DNA of 64,000 bases from Dictyobacter kobayashii (GTDB lineage: Bacteria > Chloroflexota > Ktedonobacteria > Ktedonobacterales > Ktedonobacteraceae), in contig NZ_BIFS01000001.1 in assembly GCF_003967555.1 (NCBI RefSeq), positions 3,038,001-3,102,000 on the forward strand, read 5' to 3'. Of this stretch, positions 34,952-43,084 are shown one piece after another. Each line of letters starts with the position of its first letter. The stretch's first letter is position 1. The position numbers and the translations under genes were made by a program. The notes under the pieces are model-generated. The model saw only the letters and a program-made list of their open reading frames with translations, did no database searches and was not told the DNA's origin.

Positions 34952-36639
34952 ATGGTGACGTATGATTTGAAGGAGATTTGCTTTAGCGCCCCCGGTTCCT
35001 TTCTGGCCCTCAAGTCGAACGCGGATGGGAGCCGCTTGATCTATTGCACAACTGCGCGTAAGGCGATGTCCGAAAAGTGGATGGATTTCTGGGCGGCCAA
35101 TTTTTTTGAACTTGTGCTGGTACAGGACGGTGTTGAGGTTCCTTATACCTGGATCGCGTATCCTCATCGCCTCGATGTGACCGCTGGCAATGGGGGGACG
35201 GCCACATTCGCATTCGCTGATGGCTGCACCATCCTTTTCGAACTTCACGGTGTCGGCCTGAGCTTGAGTGCCCTTAAACCGTATAAGACGCAGTATAGAG
35301 ATCGCAATGGTGAATTGTGCCTGGTCGATGCAGGTACACACTATCTTCATCAGTTCACCTGCACCAGTTATTCCGCTCTCACGGCACCTCAAGTGGGAAC
35401 AATTGAGTTCGCTGCAGATCAATCAGGAGCCTTTCGCTGGCTGCGTTTTGAGGAGATCTGGCACTATCGCTCTACGAGCGTTGATCAGGCGGCATTTCAG
35501 TATGCTGTTCATTTCGAGCAGTGGCGACACGCGCTGCAGCCTGTGCCAGAGCTTTATCGTGGGACGGCTGAGAAAGCGCTCCTCTTGCTATGGAATTGCG
35601 AGGTGCCTATTAGCGGATCACTCTCGCGGCGCGCGATCTTTTCGAGTAAGTCCTGGATGAACTCTGTCTGGTCGTGGGATAATTGTTTTCATGCCCTGGC
35701 AATCGCGCCTATGGATGCGCAACTGGCCTGGGATCAATTGCTGCTGGTATTCGATCATCAATCTCCGGCAGGTGCGCTCCCCGATGTGATTCATGATGGT
35801 GGGTAACGTACGGATATACCAAGCCTCCGGTCTATGGTTGGGCGATTCGTAAACTGGTGGAGCAACTAGGCATTGAAGCGTCTCGCCCCTATCTTGCTCA
35901 GCTTTACGCGCCGCTCTGTAAACTGACCGAATGGTGGTATACGATGCGCGCCGGACCCAATAATATGCCCCTGTACTATGATGGCAACGAGTCTGGCTGG
36001 GATAATACTACCGTGTTCGATGCGGGTCCCCCGGTAGAGGGTGTAGACCTGGCTACCTATCTGATCTTACAGATGGAAACGTTGTCCTTTATGGCCTCTC
36101 TGCTCGCACAGCCAGCAGAGTCTCACGCGTGGAACGTCCGGGCAGAGGAACAGCTACAACAACTGCTGTACTATGCAGTGGTTGATGACCGTTTCCGTTC
36201 CAGGTCACCAGACACTAACGACAATACTTCTGCTTGTTCGCTGCAAACCTATCTCCCCATTCTCCTAGGAAAGCGCTTACCTCAAGCTATTCTCAATGCA
36301 CTGAAAACGGACCTGGCGGACGGTGGCCCATTTTTGACCGCTTATGGCCTGGCCAGCGAGTCGCTCAGGAGCTCGAAATATGAGGCCGATAGCTACTGGC
36401 GCGGACCTATCTGGGCCCCGCCAACGTATCAGATCGTTGATGGCTTGACCGCCGCCGGAGAGATAGCCCTGGCGCGCCTGATTGCTCAACGCTACTGCGA
36501 TATGATTGTGCAGGCACCCGGTTTCTATGAGAACTATGATGCTCTGACGGGGAAGGGACTGCGTTGCCCCGGTGTCTGCTGGACGGCTGCTGTTTTCTTG
36601 CTCCTTGCAACCTGGCTGGAACAACATCCTGCGTCTTGA
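34952..36639 (+). pseudogene. GH63-like glycoside hydrolase, glucosyl/mannosylglycerate-hydrolase type (frameshifted)
   Basis: The first frame runs to LPDVIHDGG and stops at 35804. Adding one G in the GGG run before it gives DGGVTYGYTKPPVYGWAIRK and joins the second frame to 36639, about 562 residues in all. The N-terminal beta domain (1-190) is followed by an (alpha/alpha)6 barrel with SVWSWDNCFHALAI, ESGWDNTTVFD (likely catalytic Asp) and YWRGPIWAPPTYQIVDGL, as in MGG or glucosylglycerate hydrolases and GH63 enzymes. No signal peptide is visible. A strong promoter with paired operator-like sites precedes it. The exact substrate is unproven. Confidence 0.75.
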
Positions 36640-36663
36640 CGATTATAGAGTAGGTGAAAATTC

Positions 36664-36703
36664 AGCTAGAAGATGTACTGTTTAGTAAGTATGTCTTCTA
36701 GCT
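36664..36703. terminator. Bidirectional stem-loop between convergent genes
   Basis: AGCTAGAAGATGTACT and AGTATGTCTTCTAGCT pair with two mismatches around GTTTAGTA. It lies between the GH63-like stop (36639) and the hydrolase stop (36711). Confidence 0.6.
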
Positions 36704-36710
36704 GTACTTA

Positions 36711-37370
36711 TTATTTCATTGCAGCGACAACTTCATCAGTTGCCAGTACTGCATGGGCGAGAAACTTGTAATTGATGATTGCTGCTGTATAGCCATCACC
36801 CCATTCAGGATGGCGTGGGGCGGCCGTTGCGTCTCTGGCGACGATGACCTCGAATCCTTGCTCAAGGAACTCGCGCAGATGTGATTCTACGCATATGTTG
36901 GCAAGCATTCCACCAAGGATGATTTTGTTGATGCGACGCTTGCGCAGTTGGAGAACAAGGTCGTTGGTCTGTGGACCCCAAATTCTATGTGGGCTGGCAA
37001 TAATGGTTTTTCCATCCTCAATATAGGGCTTAAAACGCTCCAACCAATCAGCCCCTGAGCCAGAGAAGCCTTCAAGGTTTAAGACACCACGACGGGCGAA
37101 CATTTTCTCATCAAGCTCATCCTGCTCAAGAGGGCCGTTAAATTTCCAGCCATAGTCTGTCGGATAGAAGTAGTGCGGTGAGATAAACACCTCAAAACCG
37201 CCATCCTTCGCGGCTTGAAAGAGCTGCTCCATGTTCTCAATAGTTTTGTTGTCCTTAATGCTTTCTCCCACTAGTTTCCAAGCCAGACCCCTCTCGCTTA
37301 ATACATCATTCTGTGGATCGATCATGACAACTGCGGTGTCATTGCTGCTGATGACTGTATACGGTGACAC
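36711..37370 (-). CDS. Isochorismatase-fold cysteine hydrolase
   Basis: About 219 residues. The catalytic triad is suggested by the Asp in VVMIDPQNDV (near residue 18), a mid-protein Lys region, and the Cys in GGMLANICVESHLREFLEQG. The family splits amides or enol-ethers in the cytoplasm; the substrate is not deducible. The GTG start at 37370 is chosen because GGAGGG lies six bases upstream; the earlier in-frame ATG at 37421 has no ribosome site. It lies next to the tRNA-Thr insertion region but outside the element. Confidence 0.85.
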   Translation of the reverse strand: MSPYTVISSNDTAVVMIDPQNDVLSERGLAWKLVGESIKDNKTIENMEQLFQAAKDGGFEVFISPHYFYPTDYGWKFNGPLEQDELDEKMFARRGVLNLEGFSGSGADWLERFKPYIEDGKTIIASPHRIWGPQTNDLVLQLRKRRINKIILGGMLANICVESHLREFLEQGFEVIVARDATAAPRHPEWGDGYTAAIINYKFLAHAVLATDEVVAAMK

Positions 37371-37510
37371 TGCTGCCCTCCTTCTAATTTGATCAATGCC
37401 AATGCCCTTTGTTTCTCTCAAGGAGTATGGTTTGGTGGAATTGAACTAGTCCATAAGCCACCCTCCATAGCTGGTAAATCCCTCACATGCTCGGGACCGG
37501 GTGAAGAGCC

Positions 37511-37620
37511 CTATGATTTCAGGAAAGTCAGCAAGTCAGCATTGAACTTGTCCTTGCGCGTGCTGGTCAGTCCGTGGGGAACACCCGCATTCACTGCAAG
37601 AACACGCCCGGAAGAACTAT
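37511..37620 (-). pseudogene. 3' remnant of an alpha/beta-hydrolase gene
   Basis: On the minus strand the segment encodes SGRVLAVNAGVPHGLTSTRK, then DKFNADLLTFLKS and a stop. PHGLxxT..D.xNxDLLxFL is the C-terminal end, with catalytic His, of chloroperoxidase/arylesterase-type alpha/beta hydrolases. Nothing upstream encodes the remaining 240 residues. It sits 150 bp downstream of the tRNA-Thr 3' end, a common place for debris from earlier insertions. Confidence 0.65.
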
Positions 37621-37768
37621 AAAGTTACATGACGATACAGGTGCCACGGATGGGGGTAAAAAAGGCAATAGCGGTTCCATCTAATAAAATTGAGTAGATG
37701 GACAGTATAAGTGTTAGGGGTGATTTTGTTGGAGTCGTCTGTGGAGTGGAAAAAAAGTAAAAAAAAAG

Positions 37769-37840
37769 AGCCGAAGGTCAGGATTGAACTGACGACCGAC
37801 GGTTTACAAAACCGTTGCTCTACCACTGAGCTACTTCGGC
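37769..37840 (-). tRNA. tRNA-Thr (anticodon UGU)
   Basis: The minus strand folds as a cloverleaf: acceptor GCCGAAG / CTTCGGC, D arm AGCTCAGTGGTAGAGC, anticodon stem ACGGT / ACCGT with loop TTTGTAA (anticodon TGT), T arm with GTTCAATCC. CCA is not encoded. On the minus strand TTGACA, 17 bp and TATACT stand upstream (37897-37875 region). The 5' half (37804-37840) is repeated exactly at 43985-44021, marking it as the insertion site of the element to the right. Confidence 0.95.
37804..37840. repeat. Left attachment repeat of the integrated element (within tRNA-Thr)
   Basis: This 37-bp segment is identical to 43985-44021. It covers tRNA nucleotides 1-37, from the 5' end into the anticodon loop. 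Similarity beyond it is limited to a short hairpin (GTAGTC...GACTAC) in the leader. Confidence 0.9.
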
Positions 37841-37970
37841 TGGTGCTGTAGTCTCTCGACTACAGAAAGCAGTATACACCCTCATCCATGTGTTGTCAAT
37901 ACTTTTTTCTGAGCAATTTTTAACCCCTTTTCAAACTAACCGTATATCTTTAGAGCCTGTTTTACAAACA

Positions 37971-38974
37971 TTAGTCCAGCCCTTTTTGAAGTTTCTTTTT
38001 GAATCCATTGTTCTGCTTGCCCAGGTTCAACGAGGAAACAGGTGAATGTTTAGATTGACCCTGCCTAGCCTCTCTACTCACAAAATCCTTGAGATAATTT
38101 TCTGTGACCAGGACACTACTATGACCCAGGATAAGCGACAACTTATAAACCTCACCACCGTTTTCTAAAAACATACGAGCAAAAGTATGTCTAAATGTAT
38201 GAGGAGACACACGTACACCAGTTATACCAGATCGCTTTTCGACTTCCTCTAACATCTGCTCAACACCATAAATGGTAAGATTTTCGCCGAACAAATTGAT
38301 AAAAAGAGTCTGGTTATTGTTATCCTCGGATGTCTATGCTTATGTATATACTTCCAGAGATATTGAGCCACATCAGAACTAAGACCTACCTCACGCTCTT
38401 TACGACCCTTGCCCAGGACTTTAATAAATGCATCGTTCATTACTTCCAGGTACACACGATCCAGTGTAAGACTACACAATTCTGATACTCTAATGCCAGT
38501 ATCCAGCAATAATAAGATGATAGTATAATCTCTAAATCCTATCATGGTATGAGTATTACAAGCTTCTAACATTTGCCTGACCTGGTCAGAGCTAAATGTT
38601 TTTATCACATATTTACCGACTTTCGGATTCTCCAATTTGAGTACAGGATTTTTTGTTATAAGTTCCTCTTTTATACACCAGTTAAAGAAGCCCTTAATGA
38701 CCTGCACATAGCCTTTTACTGTCAGATCACTAACTGTAGTATCATCTTTAGTTGGCTTATGTGGATTATTAGCGTTAGCCTTAGTCCCTTTCATAAGTTC
38801 AACAAACAAACGCAGGTGAGTTACTGTTACTTCATCCAGCATAGTCACCTCATACTCTTGCTGGAGAACCATACAGAAGTGTGCCAGCTTCTGACGATAC
38901 CATTCGACAGTCTTATCAGAACAATTCATTTTACGACTGAGTAAATAACCCTTTACTGCATCAGTTATTTTCAT
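37971..38974 (-). pseudogene. Tyrosine recombinase/integrase (frameshifted)
   Basis: About 333 residues when repaired. The N-terminal SAM-like core-binding domain (1-120) is followed by a catalytic domain with Arg in DTGIRVSELCSL, Lys in VLGKGRKERE, HTFRHTFARMF, LGHSS and the final Tyr in TENYLKDF. The frame breaks near 38325-38335. One added base restores PEDNNNQTLFINLFGENLTI. It lies 130 bp inside the tRNA end, the usual site of an integrase acting on its own att site. All catalytic residues remain, so an enzyme is possible if the shift is an assembly error. Confidence 0.85.
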
Positions 38975-39043
38975 GAAGTTCCTCTTTCATATCTCAAGCA
39001 TTAAGGAGACGTATAAACAGCGTGACTCTAGTGGGGCGCCTTC

Positions 39044-39187
39044 TTATTCAGAAGGCGCCTTCCAGTGTTGCCAGCAATCGGAACAAAGCAAACGAATGCG
39101 CCATTTCCCTTGACGATCCATCCAGGCCCGAGGCTTACAATGAGCTTTCTTCTTGCAGTCATGGCAATAGGTATGAAACAAGTCCAT
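39044..39187 (-). CDS. 47-residue zinc-ribbon protein
   Basis: MDLFHTYCHDCKKKAHCKPR at the start and LLCSDCWQHWKAPSE at the end give a CxxC...CxxC pair (CHDC and CSDC) that could bind zinc. The gene sits between the two recombinase genes, starting five bases after the stop of the truncated one, so it is probably co-transcribed. Its stop lies inside a GGCGCCTTC / GAAGGCGCC hairpin (39035-39059). No family is recognised; a small DNA-binding or accessory role is only a guess. Confidence 0.55.
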   Translation of the reverse strand: MDLFHTYCHDCKKKAHCKPRAWMDRQGKWRIRLLCSDCWQHWKAPSE

Positions 39188-39192
39188 AGTAT

Positions 39193-39702
39193 CTAATCCT
39201 TGTGCCGGAGTGTATGTCTGAGGGAAGCAAAGGTATGGCGGAATGTATGCACAGAGAAGCCCACACCTGTGACACCTGCGCGCTTTTTGATATTGCTCAC
39301 AATGTGACTGACATCACCAGGGGTCAATGGTTGATCATCGCTGTCTACAAACACATACAATGCACCATTCATGGTTGATCCATGATAGTGACTCATATAG
39401 AGCATCAGCTGCTCACTGACGGCTGGAGTTATTTCGATGTGGTGTTCCTGGTTTCCTTTTCCTACCACATGCAGAGCTGCAGCTTGAATATCACCAATGT
39501 GCAGGTTGCACAGTTCAGAAACGCGAATACCAGTCTCTAGCAAGAGGAGTATGATCGTATAGTTTCTCTGGCCTTCTCTGGTGGTAAGATCACATACTGC
39601 AAACATCCGCTCTATTTGCTCTTTTGAGAAGGTTGGAATCTTTCGGGCTACATGCTTGTTTGACATCACATGGTATCCTTTCACTACTTTTTCAAATTTC
39701 AA
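39193..39702 (-). pseudogene. Truncated tyrosine recombinase
   Basis: 169 residues covering only the middle of the catalytic domain: ETGIRVSELCNLHIGD with the first Arg, VVGKGNQEHH with Lys and VHTFRHTFASLRH with the His/Arg pair. The N-terminal DNA-binding domain is absent and the protein ends before the LGH motif and catalytic Tyr. Its similarity to the neighbouring integrase suggests an old duplication or second element. It should not be active alone. Confidence 0.75.
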
Positions 39703-39744
39703 AGTTGCTTGAAAGCCAATTTAGTAGGGTTCTGCATATCTGAA

Positions 39745-39900
39745 GGAGTCCGTGTTACTAGTCCGGACTCCATCGCTTGGACAGTCTTCTTTCTGTGTTC
39801 TATTAGCCCTTTTTTGAAGATGGCTATAAAGCCTCTTAAGAAGCCTATTCAGAGGATTATTTTTGTACATAGAGGGGCACGTGTTACTAGCCCGTGCCCC
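39745..39900. repeat. Two hairpins with the same loop and different compensating stems
   Basis: Hairpin 1 is GGAGTCCG-TGTTACTAGTC-CGGACTCC (39745-39771). Hairpin 2 is GGGGCACG-TGTTACTAGCC-CGTGCCCC (39874-39900). Both are followed by ATCGCTT. The eight-base-pair stems differ at several positions but pair perfectly in each, while the 11-base loops differ at one base. They are 129 bp apart. This is the pattern expected of a selected RNA or folded DNA structure. No gene covers them convincingly. Confidence 0.75.
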
Positions 39901-40002
39901 ATCGCTTTTGACCGTGATTGCACATGGTTCACGGCCAGGATCTGGAACATAAAGAGCGGGTTCATACGTGTATCTCCTGAATAAGAGCGTCTTTTTTCCT
40001 TC

Positions 40003-40124
40003 GGGGTGCTACGGAACGTTTGGAGCTATCACATCGGGCGGAGCGTGTCAAGGCACCCTACGGGCTACCCACCTTGACACGCTCCGCCCGATGTGATGAT
40101 TGGATCACTGTTCCGTAGCACCCC
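40003..40124. repeat. 122-nt interrupted palindrome
   Basis: Outer arms 40003-40017 (GGGGTGCTACGGAAC) and 40110-40124 match perfectly. Inner arms 40029-40053 and 40072-40096 match perfectly over 25 bp (TCACATCGGGCGGAGCGTGT...). An 18-base loop lies at the centre, and 11- and 13-base unpaired stretches separate inner from outer arms. It could form a cruciform or a long RNA hairpin. It may be a replication or transfer site, a terminator, or a small transposon remnant. Confidence 0.8.
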
Positions 40125-40233
40125 TCAAAGGGAAAAAAAACATGTTGGGGGTGGATCTCTTTCTTGTGTTGAACATGAAGCGGACGCAAACTGTGTTTTT
40201 TTTCTAGCCCTTAGGTGTCATTTCAACCTGCAA

Positions 40234-40337
40234 AACCTGCGAACCGCTCTACAGGCTGATCCACGTTGCAGGTTTTGATTTTTTGAAACCTGCGGGAAAC
40301 CTGCAAACCTGCGAGCCGCTCTACAGGCTGATCCACG
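40234..40337. repeat. 32-bp direct repeats with AACCTGC motifs
   Basis: The copies at 40234-40265 and 40306-40337 differ at one base (AACCTGCGAACCGC versus AACCTGCGAGCCGC, then TCTACAGGCTGATCCACG) and are 72 bp apart. AACCTGCAA-type units also occur at 40224-40236, 40266-40273 and 40286-40310. They may be iterons, or traces of a repeat-containing gene. Confidence 0.7.
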
Positions 40338-40358
40338 CTAAATGCTTTCGTTTGCGCT

Positions 40359-40673
40359 TCAGAAGGATATAAATGGTGGGATAGCTGGAAGCTTCACTTG
40401 TGCATGGATCATAATTCGTCGTGTTCTCTGCTTTCCCTCACGACGAAAGACGATCTCTATATGTGCAGTCTCTGCCAGCGCTCTTTTACAGGACTTCAAT
40501 CTGACGACCATGCTCCGCTCATTGACTGGCAACTCCGAGCGCGGCCAGGCTGTAGCATATGGGCGGATCTCCTGCAATAATTGCCCTGCTGTTCCTGACC
40601 AAGTTTGATCCTGGCGAGAGTTGAGTAAAGCGAGGACACAATTGTACACGGTAAGGATACTATTCATCTTCAT
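40359..40673 (-). CDS. Stand-alone replicase/primase C-terminal domain-like protein
   Basis: 104 residues with the pattern WSGTAGQLLQEI, WPRSELPVNERSMVVRLKSC, then HIEIVFRREGKQRTRRIMIH. This resembles the small winged-helix domain found at the C terminus of phage and plasmid primase/helicase proteins (typical form WxGTAxELL...GIxVEFxReGxxRxRxI). No primase or helicase domain is encoded upstream, so it is either a separate accessory protein or the 3' part of a lost gene. Start at 40673; no strong Shine-Dalgarno is seen. Confidence 0.55.
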   Translation of the reverse strand: MKMNSILTVYNCVLALLNSRQDQTWSGTAGQLLQEIRPYATAWPRSELPVNERSMVVRLKSCKRALAETAHIEIVFRREGKQRTRRIMIHAQVKLPAIPPFISF

Positions 40674-40697
40674 GGTTGGCCCATCTGCTCCGTCTTA

Positions 40698-40901
40698 CTA
40701 TGCAACCTGGTATCTATTGCCCTGGTCAGCCTTCCACTGTAAGAGCAGCTGCAGCGTTGCCTCTGCCTCTTGAGGGGACAGGCTGACGCAATCATCAGGA
40801 AAGGTCTTCCCCCCTATGGTCAACCATCCTTCACTAACTTCAATCACATGGTGCTCTGTTTCGGTGCTCATGGTGTCGTGCGGTGGCTGAAATGCAAGCA
40901 T
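40698..40901 (-). CDS. Small hypothetical protein of the element
   Basis: 67 residues, MLAFQPPHDTMSTETEHHVI at the start and an acidic/Gln-rich C-terminal helix LSPQEAEATLQLLLQWK. No family recognised. The start at 40901 has GAAGGAG at good distance; an earlier ATG does not. It is 24 bp upstream of the replicase-domain gene on the same strand, so the two are probably co-transcribed. Confidence 0.5.
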   Translation of the reverse strand: MLAFQPPHDTMSTETEHHVIEVSEGWLTIGGKTFPDDCVSLSPQEAEATLQLLLQWKADQGNRYQVA

Positions 40902-40960
40902 AGTTCTTTCTCCTTCTTTCACTGTTTGGAGGTGACAACAGGATCTTCACGTCTCTGATC

Positions 40961-41125
40961 AGGTTTGCAGGTTTGCAGGTTTCGCAGGTTTGTTTCCCCA
41001 GCATCCAAGATGAAATTTCCAAAGGGATACCCCTTCACTGCCCTTCTCAGGCTCTTAGAGAGGGTATAGGGGTCTTTATTTTCTTCTTTTGGGGAATAGC
41101 AACCTGCAAAACCTGCAAACCTGCG
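40961..41125. repeat. GCAGGTTT repeat clusters, inverted with respect to each other
   Basis: AGGTTTGCAGGTTTGCAGG followed by TTTCGCAGGTTTG (40961-40992) and the opposite-strand form AACCTGCAAAACCTGCAAAC (41101-41120, continuing to 41125) enclose about 110 bp. With the motifs at 40224-40310 they make three clusters of the same octamer. The region 40902-41244 otherwise has no convincing gene. Confidence 0.6.
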
Positions 41126-41244
41126 TTTTTTCGTTGGAGAAAGGAAAACGATAGGGGTTGAGTGCACACACCGTTTTCCTCTTCTAAAGATCGCGCCGCA
41201 GCGCGTGCCTGATCAACCTGACCATACAAGAGAAAACGTCAGTG

Positions 41245-41445
41245 TTACATATCTAAAGGCCAGCCATCTGCTCCAGCCCGGCGTGCGTCTGTGCGAGGTG
41301 GCCAGGTCGTATCCTGTGGGGTAAATAGATGGGGAGGCACAACATAGGCTTTCAATTCCTTCTTTTGAGGAACCTCTTGATTGTCCGACAGTCGTGCATC
41401 TTGCGGAGTAACAGAAGTAGACGAAGAAAAAGCAATCTTTTGCAT
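41245..41445 (-). CDS. Small hypothetical protein of the element
   Basis: 66 residues beginning MQKIAFSSSTSVTPQDARLS and ending TDARRAGADGWPLDM. Polar, no membrane segment. GGAAAGGAT lies six to fourteen bases before the ATG at 41445. Not recognised; kept because of the good ribosome site and conserved orientation with its neighbours. Confidence 0.45.
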   Translation of the reverse strand: MQKIAFSSSTSVTPQDARLSDNQEVPQKKELKAYVVPPHLFTPQDTTWPPRTDARRAGADGWPLDM

Positions 41446-41539
41446 GTCTGTATCCTTTCCAGACTTGACGCCAGGCACAACCCCACGTATCCTAGAAGAG
41501 AGTACCTGACAATGTGTTAGATGACCGTTAATTGGTATC

Positions 41540-41797
41540 TCACAGGCCCTGGTGTGCTGTGAACGCACCAGGGTTTTCTTGTTGAGACAGACCAAACACC
41601 TCAGACAAATATCCCACCACGTAGCCCGCTCGTAGCTCCTCTGTGAAGCTAGGGTCGTACGTATCGAAAACCCCTTCGGTAAAGTTCCAGGGATTCTCAC
41701 GCACGTCTTGCACAGTGGTCTGATCCACGGCTTGCCGCCCCATCAAGATACCTTTACTAAAATCTGACCTCGTTGTAGGACGAATATGCTGTGCCAT
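41540..41797 (-). CDS. Small hypothetical protein of the element
   Basis: 85 residues, MAQHIRPTTRSDFSKGILMG at the start and a C-terminal helix ELRAGYVVGYLSEVFGLSQQ. The AAAGGAG Shine-Dalgarno lies eight bases before the ATG at 41797; the earlier in-frame ATG lacks one. No family recognised. First gene of the leftward small-gene group. Confidence 0.5.
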   Translation of the reverse strand: MAQHIRPTTRSDFSKGILMGRQAVDQTTVQDVRENPWNFTEGVFDTYDPSFTEELRAGYVVGYLSEVFGLSQQENPGAFTAHQGL

Positions 41798-41925
41798 ATG
41801 CCGGCTCCTTTCCGTTTCGTGGACCCGCCATTTCATTTCGTGGGCGGGAAGAAGGATGAACAATGTTACGGTGATTAATCATCAGCTAGGAAAAATAAAA
41901 ATGCGTTATTCGAGCTCAGACGGCC

Positions 41926-41971
41926 CATGACCAGCCCACGACCAGCCCACGACAAACCACGACTGGCCCAC
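41926..41971. repeat. Short tandem repeats CACGACCAGCC
   Basis: About four imperfect 11-12-bp units with consensus CACGACCAGCCC, upstream of the leftward small-gene group. Possibly regulatory. Confidence 0.5.
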
Positions 41972-42357
41972 GCCTGCACAGGCAGAGTCAACGATTTAAG
42001 CGTTGTTTCAGGTGATTTAAGGTAGGGTTCTCTGTGTCTTTAGGTGTGGCGTAGGTGTGTGTTTTGCTTGTTCAGATCTGTTTCTCTGTTCTTCACACCG
42101 ATTAATGATGAAGATCAGGACAAGCCAGACAACACCAGGGAAGCAGCTGGTAGGGATGTGCGTTATTCTCATCTGGTTCTCACTGGTGTCTCTGCTCTGT
42201 TTCCTGCTGTCCCAGGGGCTGGTGAGTGACCAGTGAGACATTCCATCGACCTGCTGTTTACATCAGGTCTGTCACAGGTGTGTCTACCTCCTACTTGTCA
42301 TAATTTCTTCGACAAAAACGAAAAACAAAAATCGCTATTCGTACCGATAGAGCACGC

Positions 42358-42499
42358 TATTTCGAACGTAAAATGCGGTGCAACTCTCACATCATTCTCA
42401 CACTTTTTTGTGTGAAAACAGGAAAAAAATATTGCTGACACAAAATTAATTCGGACAGATGTAGCCAGATGTCGGACAGTATTTCGAGCGTAAAATGCG
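42358..42499. repeat. 20-bp direct repeats 122 bp apart
   Basis: TATTTCGAACGTAAAATGCG (42358-42377) and TATTTCGAGCGTAAAATGCG (42480-42499). The downstream flanks are also alike: a CTCAC/ACTCAC segment, a T run, then GTGTGAAAA / TGTGCAAAA and an A run, so the unit is about 120 bp and imperfectly duplicated. No gene is supported in 41972-42880. Confidence 0.6.
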
Positions 42500-42890
42500 C
42501 CGAAATTTCAGAGACTTTCATAGAACACTCACGTTTTTTCTGTGCAAAACACAAAAATTTTTAGAAAAAAATGAGGATGAAAAATTTAAATGTTCTGTTG
42601 GTGTACAGAAAGCGTACAGCTATTCTGAGCTCAAAAACGGGGGGTACGGTAGCCAAACGGCGGAACCGCGGCGACGAAAAACACAAAGGAAAAGTGAAAC
42701 GAAATGCTACATACAGTTCTCCAGGTCTCCTGCTATACCTGGTCAATCACTAGTCCAGGTAGTACGCGCAGCCTCCGCCCCGTTCATGCCTTTTTGCCGT
42801 GCCTGGCTACTCAGGTGTGGCTCGCCAGATAGTGTATGTAGTGGCTCAATGCCTATTCAATTGTCCATGTACGACTGTGTTATTGTGTAA

Positions 42891-43059
42891 AATGTGAATG
42901 TGAACTTCTATAGAAGAAATATACCACGCTTATATTTGATTGTCAACATTTTTGATGTTCACATTAAAAACCGTATATCGCTAAGTAACTTTTTGAAAGT
43001 TGGTGTTTTCAACACTTCACATTTGTGGTAAAATTAAAAATAGCACATATGTCACATTT
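42891..43059 (+). promoter_or_regulatory. Cluster of TGTGAA/TTCACA sites upstream of the HTH-GNAT gene
   Basis: AATGTGAATGTGAAC (42891-42905), the inverted pair TGTCAACAT-TTTTG-ATGTTCACA (42941-42963), CTTCACATTT (43015-43024) and GTCACATTT (43051-43059) repeat one half-site. TTTTCA, 17 bp and TAAAAT near 43007-43035 could be the promoter. The array is likely bound by a regulator, possibly the HTH protein itself. Confidence 0.5.
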
Positions 43060-43084
43060 ACATTATTGAGGGAGGTCTGCAATA

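Noticed and set aside
37616..37826. A 69-residue leftward protein over tRNA-Thr
   Set aside because: It overlaps the tRNA gene and has no ribosome site.
40234..40337. A CRISPR array
   Set aside because: Only two 32-bp copies exist, no regular spacers, and no cas genes are present.
42495..42890. A 131-residue rightward protein in the element
   Set aside because: No ribosome site, starts inside a duplicated non-coding repeat, and has mixed low-complexity content without domains.
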